Source of the DNA: JABFRG01 sp046351415
GTDB taxonomy: Bacteria > Myxococcota_A > Polyangia > Polyangiales > Polyangiaceae
NCBI GenBank assembly: GCA_046351415.1
Contig: JAXLYO010000004.1
Location: 248,001-312,000 of the forward strand
Direction: 5' to 3'
Length of the DNA stretch: 64,000 nt
Positions 1 through 9,116 of the stretch are shown piece after piece. A program made the position numbers and the translations under genes. Each line of letters begins with the position of its first letter. Positions within the stretch are counted from its first letter, which is position 1. The notes under the pieces were generated by a model. It saw only the letters and a program-made list of their open reading frames with translations, ran no database searches and was not told where the DNA came from.

Positions 1-2716
1 AAGGGTCGATCTCCGCGTGTGCGGAGGAGCCCCGGCGACGATGTTCTTCCCAATGTCGACCCAGGGTCGATCTCCGCGTGTGCGGAGGAGCCCGCGGGCC
101 GATGGGGCACAGGTTCTGCGAAGTGGGTCGATCTCCGCGTGTGCGGAGGAGCCCGCATGGCAAGCGCTCGGAACGGGCGGAGGTAGGGTCGATCTCCGCG
201 TGTGCGGAGGAGCCCGCTCCAGTGCGCCCGCATCCGCCGCTGCATGGGGTCGATCTCCGCGTGTGCGGAGGAGCCCAGGCGAGTGTTACGGGGGACTGGC
301 TCTGGAAGGGTCGATCTCCGCGTGTGCGGAGGAGCCGGAGGGACGGTAGCGATGCTCCTACGCCTTGGGGGTCGATCTCCGCGTGTGCGGAGGAGCCCTC
401 ATAGGTCAAACGTCGCTTTCTCGTGATAGGGGTCGATCTCCGCGTGTGCGGAGGAGCCGACAAGACGTATTACACGACGATTGGCGTCGCGGGTCGATCT
501 CCGCGTGTGCGGAGGAGCCACCGTCGTGCACGCGAGCATCGTTGCCGCAAGGGGTCGATCTCCGCGTGTGCGGAGGAGCCGTCGAACCGTTCAAGCTTCG
601 CGTTGTGATGCGGGGTCGATCTCCGCGTGTGCGGAGGAGCCACCATGACCCCCACCTACGCCGAACTGCGGCGGGGTCGATCTCCGCGTGTGCGGAGGAG
701 CCATGTGGTCAATCAGGTGCGTGTAGTCGACCTGAGGTCGATCTCCGCGTGTGCGGAGGAGCCGGGAAGAAGAGGAGTAGTCCATGTCGCTCACGGGGTC
801 GATCTCCGCGTGTGCGGAGGAGCCTGGATGAAAACACAGCAGCGCATCTCGGAGCTGGGTCGATCTCCGCGTGTGCGGAGGAGCCTCTCCGCCGGAAGAG
901 ATGCCCTCTTCCGTCATGGGTCGATCTCCGCGTGTGCGGAGGAGCCGGGAAGAAGGCTAAGCCCGTGGACGGGGTCTTGGGTCGATCTCCGCGTGTGCGG
1001 AGGAGCCGATTGCGACCCCTGCATCTTTCACGATCTTTTGGGTCGATCTCCGCGTGTGCGGAGGAGCCCACGCGGTCCTCTGCTGGGAAGACTCTTTGGA
1101 GGGTCGATCTCCGCGTGTGCGGAGGAGCCAGCAGCACGAACAATGCGATCTATGAAGCGGTGGGTCGATCTCCGCGTGTGCGGAGGAGCCTTCGCATTGC
1201 TCCGCTAGTTTGCAGGGGAGAGGGGTCGATCTCCGCGTGTGCGGAGGAGCCTAGCCGGGCCCGAGCTTCGCGAGCTCTTCTTTGGGTCGATCTCCGCGTG
1301 TGCGGAGGAGCCAACAGCGCCTTGACCCGTTCATTGGGCCCAAGGGGTCGATCTCCGCGTGTGCGGAGGAGCCTGTCCACGCCTAGCGCAGAAAAGGACT
1401 TAGCCGGGTCGATCTCCGCGTGTGCGGAGGAGCCGCTCGCGTCGAGAAGCTTCAGCGAGCCGTCAAGGGTCGATCTCCGCGTGTGCGGAGGAGCCAATCG
1501 ACACAAGAAGCAGCGTATCGCTGAAAAGGGTCGATCTCCGCGTGTGCGGAGGAGCCCCGTGGGTGTGGCTACATCATCCGGGGCACAAGGGTCGATCTCC
1601 GCGTGTGCGGAGGAGCCCACGAAAGCCATGTTCCGCACCTGCGGAAGCTGGGTCGATCTCCGCGTGTGCGGAGGAGCCTGATACTTGGTCTGTACACGCT
1701 CTCTGCTTTGGGGTCGATCTCCGCGTGTGCGGAGGAGCCCGGGGTTGTTTGCGTCTCCCCACCCTCGGAGTGGGTCGATCTCCGCGTGTGCGGAGGAGCC
1801 AGGACTACGCGAAGTTTTCTACGATTCAAAAGGGGTCGATCTCCGCGTGTGCGGAGGAGCCCGCAAACCTTCGGGCTTGGCCTCTTGGGGATGGGGTCGA
1901 TCTCCGCGTGTGCGGAGGAGCCATCGCCATGCGTTCCATGAGCTTCCCTTTTTGGGGTCGATCTCCGCGTGTGCGGAGGAGCCGCGAGATCTATCAGCAG
2001 ATCGCAAACCACATCGGGGTCGATCTCCGCGTGTGCGGAGGAGCCACGGAAAGAAACCGTGCGGACCGCGCCGAGAAGGGTCGATCTCCGCGTGTGCGGA
2101 GGAGCCCGTCGACATCATCAAAGGTCTAAAGCTCGTGTGGGTCGATCTCCGCGTGTGCGGAGGAGCCGATCAATATCAAGGAATCGATCGCGGCGCCCGG
2201 GGTCGATCTCCGCGTGTGCGGAGGAGCCGACACAAGCAAAAACTTTTGCTTGCGGATATCGGGTCGATCTCCGCGTGTGCGGAGGAGCCTAGGAGGGACT
2301 CGAACCCTCACGCCCTGTCATGGGTCGATCTCCGCGTGTGCGGAGGAGCCCTTATGGTGACTTCGGACTTACCGCGTAACCAGGGTCGATCTCCGCGTGT
2401 GCGGAGGAGCCTCGATCGGTGATGACTCGGCCACCTTCACACCAGGTCGATCTCCGCGTGTGCGGAGGAGCCGGGAGGCCGATGAAAACCGATATCCCTG
2501 CCATGGGTCGATCTCCGCGTGTGCGGAGGAGCCTTGCTCGATGGAGAGACCCGGTGCGGGCGAGGGGGTCGATCTCCGCGTGTGCGGAGGAGCCGTCATT
2601 CTTGCCCGGATACGAGAACCGCGATAGGGTCGATCTCCGCGTGTGCGGAGGAGCCCACTCGTCTTCCAGACCTGAGGAGACCTGTCCGGGTCGATCTCCG
2701 CGTGTGCGGAGGAGCC
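1..2716 (-). CRISPR. Type I-E CRISPR array, 45 repeats in window, left end open
   Basis: Forty-five 29-nt repeats start at 3 and recur every 61 nt up to 1955, then from 2017 to 2688. Spacers are 32 nt, except one of 33 nt (1984-2016). In the crRNA sense (minus strand) each repeat carries the hairpin CTCCGC-ACAC-GCGGAG followed by the 8-nt tail ATCGACCC, which would be the 5' handle after Cas6e cleavage. This layout matches the E. coli type I-E repeat at most positions. The repeats are identical except at 735 and 2444, where the outermost base is A instead of G on the plus strand. The sense strand is the same as for the cas genes, so the leader is on the cas2 side (right) and the youngest spacers are near 2687. 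No degenerate terminal repeat is seen on the left, so the array probably continues outside the window. Confidence 0.98.
2290..2321 (-). other. CRISPR spacer resembling the 3' part of a tRNA gene
   Basis: Read in the crRNA sense, this spacer contains GAGGG-TTCGAGT-CCCTC, a perfect 5-bp T-stem with a canonical 7-nt T-loop, followed by CTA like the start of an acceptor 3' strand. Bases before it fit a variable region. It therefore looks as if it was acquired from a tRNA gene, either one carried by a phage or the tRNA-derived end of an integrated element. The source cannot be identified without a search. Confidence 0.7.
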
Positions 2717-2807
2717 CCTGAGACGAAGTGTGCCAAATGCCTGGCAACTGTGCCAGGTATTCGACGACGCAGCCGCCTGCGGTGCTCTAAGAAGGACGCC
2801 GTTCCGC
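2717..2807 (-). promoter_or_regulatory. CRISPR leader between cas2 and the first repeat
   Basis: This 91-bp non-coding stretch separates the cas2 stop from the leader-proximal repeat, where type I-E leaders lie. It contains a 7-bp inverted repeat CCTGGCA-N4-TGCCAGG (2740-2757) starting about 23 bp from the repeat, with a third half-site TGCCA at 2731-2735. A second hairpin, CCGTTC-N6-GAACGG (2799-2816), spans the cas2 stop codon and could attenuate read-through. No convincing promoter hexamers were recognised. Confidence 0.75.
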
Positions 2808-3155
2808 TCAGAACGGAACGTCCTCGTCACTCATTGTCAAAGATCGGTGGTCCCGTTCTGAAAGCGCGGAACGTGCGAGGACCAGGCCAGGGGTTTCAAC
2901 GAGCTCTCGTGCTACTTCGCCCAATACTTGAATGGCCTGACCTCCCGGCAACGCGGAATCCGGCCAAGTCATCACCGCGCTGTCACTTCGCGAGCCGACC
3001 CTCCACAATTCCAGGACCGCCCAGACTCTATCTCGAACCGCCCTCGTCATATTAGGCGAAGTGTAGACACCGCTCGCAATCTCCAGCATCGTAGATGCCA
3101 GGAAGCCTCGAACGCGTCCTTCGGCATTCCGGGTCACGACGACCGTCATCGGCAT
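2808..3155 (-). CDS. cas2: CRISPR-associated endonuclease Cas2, type I-E
   Basis: 115 residues. The N-terminus MPMTVVVTRNAEGRVRGFLA and the following MLEIASGVYT are typical of the Cas2e (CT1978) family, which dimerises and joins two Cas1 dimers to form the spacer-integration complex. It is the last gene of the minus-strand cas operon, 3 bp after cas1 and directly next to the leader. A hairpin spans its stop codon. Family assignment is secure. In Cas2e proteins the role in adaptation is structural rather than nucleolytic. Confidence 0.97.
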   Translation of the reverse strand: MPMTVVVTRNAEGRVRGFLASTMLEIASGVYTSPNMTRAVRDRVWAVLELWRVGSRSDSAVMTWPDSALPGGQAIQVLGEVARELVETPGLVLARSALSERDHRSLTMSDEDVPF

Positions 3156-3158
3156 CCG

Positions 3159-4106
3159 TCATACTCCACGTGCTTCGGTTTCGGCGCTCTCGTCGAGTAG
3201 CTCCTTGATCCGATCAATCATCGAAAGGACGACGTTTTTCTGACGCAATGCCTTTGCAGCGAGCCGACGAGTGAGCTTCTCAATCTCTTCCGATGGCTTC
3301 TCTGCCGCTTGCTTCGCAGCAGAGAAGGCGACCGGGAGAGTGATTGTATCCCGATAGAGGTCCGTCACGTCTAGCGTGAATGCCCGCCCTGCATCTTCAT
3401 GAATGAAACCCAACTCCGCGATCGCTCCGCTGACCGCGACAGCGACCATCGCAGAAGCTTCCACGGCGGTGACAGCATGATTGATCGCCTGATTCGCTAG
3501 GTCGGTGACCTCTGGATTGTTTCGATCGTATCTGCGCCCGTTCCAAGCGATTCGAAATTGCTCGGCGAGTCGCTTGTAGGTCTCCTTCATCCGCGCCCCC
3601 TCCATGCCACGCAGAACGGCAATATCTGCCGTCGGGAAAACTTCGCCTAGCCGCCACGCATACATTCGTCGCGCTGCCTGGAGCCTTCGCTCGGGATCTG
3701 CCCACATTCGCGCATGTCGTCTTGCGCGCGCGGAATGATTGGGACCAAACGGTGCGCTCGCGAAAAAGCGTGTCCCGCCTTCTCCCGTAGCAACGATGCC
3801 GGTTCCGTGCGATGCACAGAGGCGTAGAACATCGTGTGTGACGGAAGTGCCCGGCTGCAGAACGATACAGGTCACCAGCTGGTACGGGATGGCATAGTTG
3901 CCCGCCGGAAGGTCCATGAATCCTGCAGTCTTGAAGTACAAAGTGCCTTCATGAACGTAGAGTTGGCCCCGTCCAAGCCATAGCAAACCGTGTCGATCTT
4001 GCTGGGGGATGCGGGCAGTTTCGAGCCCGAGACGGCCTCGAAACTCCTTCTGCTCAGGAACCTCTTGAACGCCGCCATGGCCCACACTCTCGGCGTCGCG
4101 CGACAA
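3159..4106 (-). CDS. cas1: CRISPR-associated integrase Cas1, type I-E
   Basis: 315 residues. Cas1 inserts new spacers into the array. The expected metal-binding residues are visible: Glu169 in RGMEGARM, His236 in GFIHED and Asp249 in FTLDVTD, matching E. coli Glu141, His208 and Asp221. The N-terminal beta domain starts near HGLLWLGRGQLYVHEG, so the first 35 or so residues are an extension compared with E. coli. The start used here is TTG just after the cas6e stop; GTG at 4085 is an alternative, and no in-frame ATG is near. The gene sits 4 bp downstream of cas6e. Confidence 0.97.
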   Translation of the reverse strand: MSRDAESVGHGGVQEVPEQKEFRGRLGLETARIPQQDRHGLLWLGRGQLYVHEGTLYFKTAGFMDLPAGNYAIPYQLVTCIVLQPGTSVTHDVLRLCASHGTGIVATGEGGTRFFASAPFGPNHSARARRHARMWADPERRLQAARRMYAWRLGEVFPTADIAVLRGMEGARMKETYKRLAEQFRIAWNGRRYDRNNPEVTDLANQAINHAVTAVEASAMVAVAVSGAIAELGFIHEDAGRAFTLDVTDLYRDTITLPVAFSAAKQAAEKPSEEIEKLTRRLAAKALRQKNVVLSMIDRIKELLDESAETEARGV

Positions 4107-4110
4107 GTTG

Positions 4111-4875
4111 TCAGCCTCGTGGTGCCGGCTTGAGCAACATCATGCCGAAGCCAAAGGCACGATGACGTCCGAGACCACGCGCCAAGCCGTCCGAAAACAG
4201 AGCCGGCTCCGTCACCTCCAGAACACCTTCGAAAGATGCTTCGGGATGAGACGTTCGTGCCCCCGCGCGCTTCTCACTCTGCGTGCGCCGGTGCTGCCGC
4301 CCTAGTTGGAAGCTCGTCAGGGTCGCCTCGACTAGGCGTGCCCCCGCTTTCTCAAGCTCGACCGCGAGCCACTCGCGATAAGTCTCCTCTCGGTCGATCG
4401 CCACCGATGGATCGTCGACCTCCCAGACCTTTGCTAGGAAGACATCCACTTCCGCGCGGTCCTTTTGTTGATTTCCGCGCTTCTTGACTCTCCTCACCGG
4501 ACAGGTGCGGACGGAGAATCCCAACTTGGTGCCCTTCGCAAATTGCTGCGGCATCGGTTTAGACACGATCGACGCCAGGTCGACCGCCCCCCAAGCTGCA
4601 GGATCTCCAAAGTGCTTCGCGCGTTCGACCAGTGCGGCGCTGTCGAGCCTCGCGTAGCCCCAAACATCGAACCGGCGATTCAGCTCGAGAGGAATGGCGA
4701 ACGGTTTGGGTGCGACCCTGTCCTCGGGGCTCGCACCGTGATCGAAGAGCGCCATGAGCAGACCATGGACGGCGTAGCCTTCGTCGAGGTCCCGAGTGGG
4801 AAGTCGCGCATGCCGTGCGAACGTGTAGAGTCGTTGCGCATCGACGATCATCTTGACGAGATGAATGTCACTCAT
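4111..4875 (-). CDS. cas6e: CRISPR RNA endoribonuclease Cas6e (CasE)
   Basis: 254 residues. It cuts the repeat hairpin at its 3' base and stays bound to the crRNA in Cascade. The N-terminus MSDIHLVKMIVDAQRLYTFA fits the family, and GYAVHGLLMALF lines up with the E. coli segment carrying catalytic His20, here His37, with Tyr34 close by. The C-terminal glycine-rich segment GLGRHRAFGFGMMLL is the RAMP signature loop. The ATG at 4875 overlaps the cas5e stop (ATGA). A longer upstream reading would only add an arginine run encoded by the end of cas5e, so it was rejected. Confidence 0.96.
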   Translation of the reverse strand: MSDIHLVKMIVDAQRLYTFARHARLPTRDLDEGYAVHGLLMALFDHGASPEDRVAPKPFAIPLELNRRFDVWGYARLDSAALVERAKHFGDPAAWGAVDLASIVSKPMPQQFAKGTKLGFSVRTCPVRRVKKRGNQQKDRAEVDVFLAKVWEVDDPSVAIDREETYREWLAVELEKAGARLVEATLTSFQLGRQHRRTQSEKRAGARTSHPEASFEGVLEVTEPALFSDGLARGLGRHRAFGFGMMLLKPAPRG

Positions 4876-5645
4876 CGCGCTTCTCCTCCTCCTTCTTCTT
4901 CGCCGCGATATGGTGGACTGACCGTCCCTTCGACGTAGATTCGCCTTCCAACATGGATAGAATTCTCCCAATCTCGATCTTCGACGCGAGGCCAGAGGCG
5001 ACCGTCACGCTCCTCGAAGTCATCCCCGGTATGTTGCCAAATCGCAGGTAGCGGCAGCCTGCCCTGTTCGAGGCTCCGCGCGCTTTGAATGCGGGGCCAC
5101 AATTCTAGCGCTTCGCGTAAGGACTGCGCCTGAGTCGTTCCTAGCCAAACGGGACTGCTGGGCACGCAGCACTTTCTTCCCAGAAAGATTGGGCGCGCCG
5201 GTGCGCGAAGTGCTTCGCTCACATCATCGAGCGTCGGCTTGCTGCTCACGTCGTCAAGAGAGACCGCGACCGTGAAAACGGCGTCCGCAAGATACTGGCG
5301 CAACCGAATGTGCGTACCCTCGCTGGCTTCTCCGCCCTTGCGCATCTCCAACTGCCCAGAAGTGGTCCACCCTAGGCCGTTCGCCATCGAGCCGTCCGGA
5401 TCGAAGTCGACCGTCTGATAATCCTCCAGCACTTCCCCTAGCCTATCCGCTCTCGCGGCATATCGAAGTCTCCGTTGCAGTGCTTCGTGCGCGGAGGCAT
5501 CTTCCCTCGTGAGACCAAGTGCATTGGCGATGAGGCCTGTGAGCATGGACCGGTAGGGAAACCGGTCCGTGCCGTTCTTTTGGTCTACCCTGACGCTCCC
5601 AAAACTCATGAGCGGTGCGTCCAAGCGCAGGACGAGGACGTCCAT
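4872..5645 (-). CDS. cas5e: Cascade subunit Cas5e (CasD)
   Basis: 257 residues. Cas5e caps the 5' handle of the crRNA in Cascade. The start MDVLVLRLDAPLMSFG is the typical N-terminal RAMP strand, with FPYRSMLTGLIANALG following as in other Cas5e proteins. The C-terminal part contains FLGRKCCVPSSP, also a family hallmark. Its ATG overlaps the cas7e stop by one base (TAATG), and cas6e overlaps its stop, so the three are translationally coupled. Confidence 0.96.
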   Translation of the reverse strand: MDVLVLRLDAPLMSFGSVRVDQKNGTDRFPYRSMLTGLIANALGLTREDASAHEALQRRLRYAARADRLGEVLEDYQTVDFDPDGSMANGLGWTTSGQLEMRKGGEASEGTHIRLRQYLADAVFTVAVSLDDVSSKPTLDDVSEALRAPARPIFLGRKCCVPSSPVWLGTTQAQSLREALELWPRIQSARSLEQGRLPLPAIWQHTGDDFEERDGRLWPRVEDRDWENSIHVGRRIYVEGTVSPPYRGEEEGGGEAR

Positions 5646-6916
5646 TACGCGTGCTCCAGCACCGCGTTCGCAGCAAATTTGGCGACCGAGTCGAGAGTGG
5701 TTGGCGTGGCGAGCTCGGCAAGCACCTCTTTCGGTCCTATCGCGGCCAACGCGCGTCGATTCTTGAGGTCAAACACGCTGTCGACATCCTTCGTGTAGCT
5801 TGCGAGAGCCGCGTATGCAGCGCCGAGCAAGTCGCGCTCCCCGCTGACGGGCTTCAAGAAGGCATTTGCCAAGGTGCGGGGCTGCGACGACCCCGCTTCC
5901 AGCATCGTGAGATGAGAGAAGGCATAGGGCGCGGTAGAACCAAGCTTCGCTCCGGGAGAAACCGTCGCGACGAGATGGGTCAGCGCGTGAACGACATCCG
6001 CGGAGAGCTTACGGTCAGCCTTCAGCCATTCCCTTGGGTCACAGCCTTCCACATTGGAGACGAGCTGGGCAACGTCGACTACGACATATCCGTAGAAGAT
6101 TCCACTCGTGAGCTCTGTGTTGCCTATGTGCCCGCTACCCAGCTGGTCGTTGCCGTCGCCCCCGCGAAGCAGATCGTCGATGGCCGAGAAGTAGTCGGTT
6201 TCGGCATGCTCTGCGTGAACGGTGAGTGCGTGGGCGACGTGTACTGCGGCATCCGATCGTGCCAACCTGTCGCTCGTAACCATACGACCGAAGAGCGCAG
6301 CATCGAGGCCGGATGCGCGCTTCAAACCTTCCAAGTTCTTCCCCCAGTCCTTGGTGAAGCGTGCCTTCTTGGCATCCTCGACCTTGTCGGGAGCGCCCGC
6401 CGCATTCGCGAGGGCGCGCGCTTCGGATAGGAAGTAGTCGATCTCTGGCTTGCCAAAAACGGTGATTTGACCCGTCATGAGGCCAGGCGTGATGCCCTCG
6501 TCGTCCTTTTTCGCGCCCCTCTTCTTTGCCTTCGAATCGCCTTCCTTTGCTTCTTCTTTGGCCTTCTTTGCCTTCGCACTCTCTCCCAGGACGGCCACCA
6601 TCACCGCCTCCGTCGCGGCGCGCGCCAAGGGCTCACTCACGCCATCCCGAACGAGGGGCTCGACGACAAATCGCTCGAACGTGTGACGAGACCTGACCGA
6701 GAGCGTCACTGGATCGGCACCATCCATCAGCGATGCCATCGAGTGAGCGCCGGAGTAGGTGCGCCAATGGCGTTTCAAGCACTGGGAGGAGATGCGAGTG
6801 CGTGTGACGCCACCGAAGGGAACGCGCTTCGCAAAGCCTTGATCGTCTCGGTTGAGGAGCGTCGCGGCATAGGAGGTGAGGGTATGGACCTGAAGAAAAA
6901 GCGGGGTGTGACTCAT
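5645..6916 (-). CDS. cas7e: Cascade backbone subunit Cas7e (CasC) with charged insertion
   Basis: 423 residues, longer than the 363 of E. coli Cas7. Copies form the crRNA-binding backbone of Cascade. The N-terminus FLQVHTLTSYAATLLNRDDQ and the stretch FGGVTRTRISSQCLKRHWR are diagnostic. Residues about 112-141 are a Lys/Glu/Ala-rich low-complexity stretch (AKAKKAKEEAKEG...KKRGAKKDD) not expected in compact family members. The Shine-Dalgarno GGAG lies 4-5 nt before the ATG. It is 11 bp downstream of cse2. Confidence 0.97.
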   Translation of the reverse strand: MSHTPLFLQVHTLTSYAATLLNRDDQGFAKRVPFGGVTRTRISSQCLKRHWRTYSGAHSMASLMDGADPVTLSVRSRHTFERFVVEPLVRDGVSEPLARAATEAVMVAVLGESAKAKKAKEEAKEGDSKAKKRGAKKDDEGITPGLMTGQITVFGKPEIDYFLSEARALANAAGAPDKVEDAKKARFTKDWGKNLEGLKRASGLDAALFGRMVTSDRLARSDAAVHVAHALTVHAEHAETDYFSAIDDLLRGGDGNDQLGSGHIGNTELTSGIFYGYVVVDVAQLVSNVEGCDPREWLKADRKLSADVVHALTHLVATVSPGAKLGSTAPYAFSHLTMLEAGSSQPRTLANAFLKPVSGERDLLGAAYAALASYTKDVDSVFDLKNRRALAAIGPKEVLAELATPTTLDSVAKFAANAVLEHA

Positions 6917-6927
6917 GGGACTCCGGG

Positions 6928-7485
6928 CTATTCGGTGTTGAAGTGACGGTAAAAGTCGCGGGCGATTCGTCGACGAGCGCTCTCCTTGTGATCGCCCTCC
7001 GAGAGAACAAGGCTGGCGAGATCTTGAGGGTCGAAGGATTGCCCTCTACTCACGAGCTGATGGACTGCGTTCCGCACCAGCGGCGCGACGTGATCATCTG
7101 GGGCGTTGAGCAGTCGAAGGACGCGCATCTCCGCGACATCACCCAGGGCCAGTGCTTCCCCGAATGGAACTCGAGAAAGCAGACTGCTCCTTCCACTCTT
7201 GCTCGGAGTGATGGCCATGGCCATGGCTTGAACGCAGATGGCCCATCGCGATTCGAGTCGCTCTCGGAGGCTGCCATGGTCGGGCAATATCTCGTCTAGA
7301 GGCTTCGATGCGATTCGGAAAAACGCTGGGTGGGGCAATTCTGGAGCGAGCATACGTCGAAGCGAGGCCAGCGTGCCTGCATCTGCGTGCTCGAGGGTCG
7401 TTCGCAATTCTTCCAGTGCGCTTCGCTGGAACGCGCGGGGGCGTGACGGTTCATCCTTCTCTGTCGGGCTGACTTCTTCGCTCAT
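6928..7485 (-). CDS. cse2: Cascade small subunit Cse2 (CasB)
   Basis: 185 residues, the usual size. Cse2 is an all-helical subunit that forms a dimer along the belly of Cascade and stabilises the R-loop. Recognisable traits are the mostly helical, Arg-rich sequence, the segment FGEALALGDVAEMRVLRLLN, and the C-terminal helix with ARRRIARDFYRHF. The ATG overlaps the cse1 stop by 4 bp (7482-7485), showing translational coupling. Assignment rests on both sequence and position between cse1 and cas7e. Confidence 0.94.
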   Translation of the reverse strand: MSEEVSPTEKDEPSRPRAFQRSALEELRTTLEHADAGTLASLRRMLAPELPHPAFFRIASKPLDEILPDHGSLRERLESRWAICVQAMAMAITPSKSGRSSLLSRVPFGEALALGDVAEMRVLRLLNAPDDHVAPLVRNAVHQLVSRGQSFDPQDLASLVLSEGDHKESARRRIARDFYRHFNTE

Positions 7486-9059
7486 GATGCGACTCCTTGA
7501 TGCTCTTCTTCCCTACGCGGAAAGGCGAGGGCGAGGTGCTTGCGAGCTGCGCCGTCGAGGACTCTCTCGGCAACGGCGATGGATCGATGCTTCCGGATGG
7601 CAGACAGCGGCACGCTCCCGCACGCGGTTTGCAGTTCTCTTTTCGCGATTGCGAAGAGTTCCCTTTGGAACCCCGCAAGGGATTCGTCGGGTGGAAGTTC
7701 CAATGTGCCGAACAGCCTCGGGAAGAAGATCTGATCCACGGCGAACTCGAAGCGACGTAGAAAAGCGTCGGCCCGGTCGTCGTCGAACTTGAGCTTCGCC
7801 GGCGCCGCCTGGATCAGCGTGAGTAGTGCTGGTTTGAGGACTTTGAGGCGGACATTGGCCGCCGCGTCGACCCAGCTCTGCGCCATCTTGCCCGCGGCCT
7901 GTCTCGATTCGGGCTTGGCGAAGAAAGAGCGCGCCTTCGGAGGAATGGGTACCCATCGCTCGTGGTAACCTTCCGTTCCCCCTTTTCCCCGGACGAGTGC
8001 TTGCCCGAGCCAGTACTTGGCAGCGGGATGATATCTCGGGTCGCCCACTGCCCCTGGCGACCAATCTCCATCGGAGAACAGAAGATCACGAACTCTAGCG
8101 TACGTGAATCCGCTGCCGCTCAAGGATAGAGCTGTCCCCTCGCTCGCGGAAACAGGAGTCCACAAGTCACCGGTGTTTCCACGACTCGTGCCAACGACTC
8201 GCGGAACGTCACTTCCCGTTCTGAAGACACTGAGTGTCGTGTGGTCGCTGGAACTTCCGAGGCGAATCCTACGGCAAATTTCTATGAAATAGGGGTCGAG
8301 CTTCTCAAATGAAAGCGAGGCTGTTCCATCCCAGGGCTCGCACCAAAGGAAGCCGATACTCCGTGTGGCAGCAAATCCACGACAACTAATCGCTGAGCGG
8401 ACCTGCAATGCTATTGCTACTTCAACTGCGAACCGTGAAGTGAGCGACATGTCCTCGCTGAGAGCGACACACGGTCGATTGCCGAATCCGCTGTTCATTC
8501 TGGCGATGCCGTAGTTGCCTCCGCCATAGACTCCCTGCGAGGTCTGAAGCGAGATTAGCGAGTACATCCAATGTTCGGGCTGAGCGGCGACGACCCGACG
8601 CGCTTTCACGTCGTGGTTCTTCGACGTCGACAGAGTATCAATCAAGTTGAGGGTCTCCCCAGGTTCTGACTTGAACCCTGCGAGCGTTCCTTCTGGAACT
8701 GGAGGCTGCATGAACGCTGGCTTCGAAAGGTCCTCCACGACCAAAGCGAACGCTTCTGGGCCGCCTCCATCGCGCGCAGCCGCGACGAGGAGTAGCTCCC
8801 TCCAAGCCCCTTCGTCATGCGCGATTTCCGATTCGCCACTTCGCTCGAGTGAGATCGCTGCGAGCTGCACCAAGAATGCGTGCATGGGATGTTGTTGGTG
8901 CGCCTGAAGGGCCGTCAGGGACGTCGACTCTCCGCACGAGAGTCTCGCAAGCAAGCCGGGCAGGGTGATTCGTGAGCGCAATCCCTTGGCGTCTTCGATG
9001 CCCAAGAGTGCTTCGTCCAAGAAGTTGTAGAGAATCCGACCCTTCTGTTCGGCAGTCAT
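7482..9059 (-). CDS. cse1: Cascade large subunit Cse1 (CasA)
   Basis: 525 residues, close to the family length of about 500. Cse1 recognises the PAM and recruits Cas3. The N-terminus carries the typical SLTALQAHQQHPMHAFLVQL and, further on, KPAFMQPPVPEG and SGFGNRPCVAL. A GGGGG Shine-Dalgarno precedes the ATG. It lies 57 bp after cas3 and overlaps cse2. Nothing suggests that it is broken. Confidence 0.96.
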   Translation of the reverse strand: MTAEQKGRILYNFLDEALLGIEDAKGLRSRITLPGLLARLSCGESTSLTALQAHQQHPMHAFLVQLAAISLERSGESEIAHDEGAWRELLLVAAARDGGGPEAFALVVEDLSKPAFMQPPVPEGTLAGFKSEPGETLNLIDTLSTSKNHDVKARRVVAAQPEHWMYSLISLQTSQGVYGGGNYGIARMNSGFGNRPCVALSEDMSLTSRFAVEVAIALQVRSAISCRGFAATRSIGFLWCEPWDGTASLSFEKLDPYFIEICRRIRLGSSSDHTTLSVFRTGSDVPRVVGTSRGNTGDLWTPVSASEGTALSLSGSGFTYARVRDLLFSDGDWSPGAVGDPRYHPAAKYWLGQALVRGKGGTEGYHERWVPIPPKARSFFAKPESRQAAGKMAQSWVDAAANVRLKVLKPALLTLIQAAPAKLKFDDDRADAFLRRFEFAVDQIFFPRLFGTLELPPDESLAGFQRELFAIAKRELQTACGSVPLSAIRKHRSIAVAERVLDGAARKHLALAFPRREEEHQGVAS

Positions 9060-9116
9060 GGCGCCCCCTGGTTGCAGCTGCTCTGCAGCATCGGTTCTAT
9101 CTCCTTGCTCATCGAA

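Noticed and set aside
17..2627. Open reading frames of up to 438 codons running through the CRISPR array with repeated short peptides
   Set aside because: They exist because the repeat has no stop in several frames and the 61-bp period rotates the frame. The peptides are only translated repeats.
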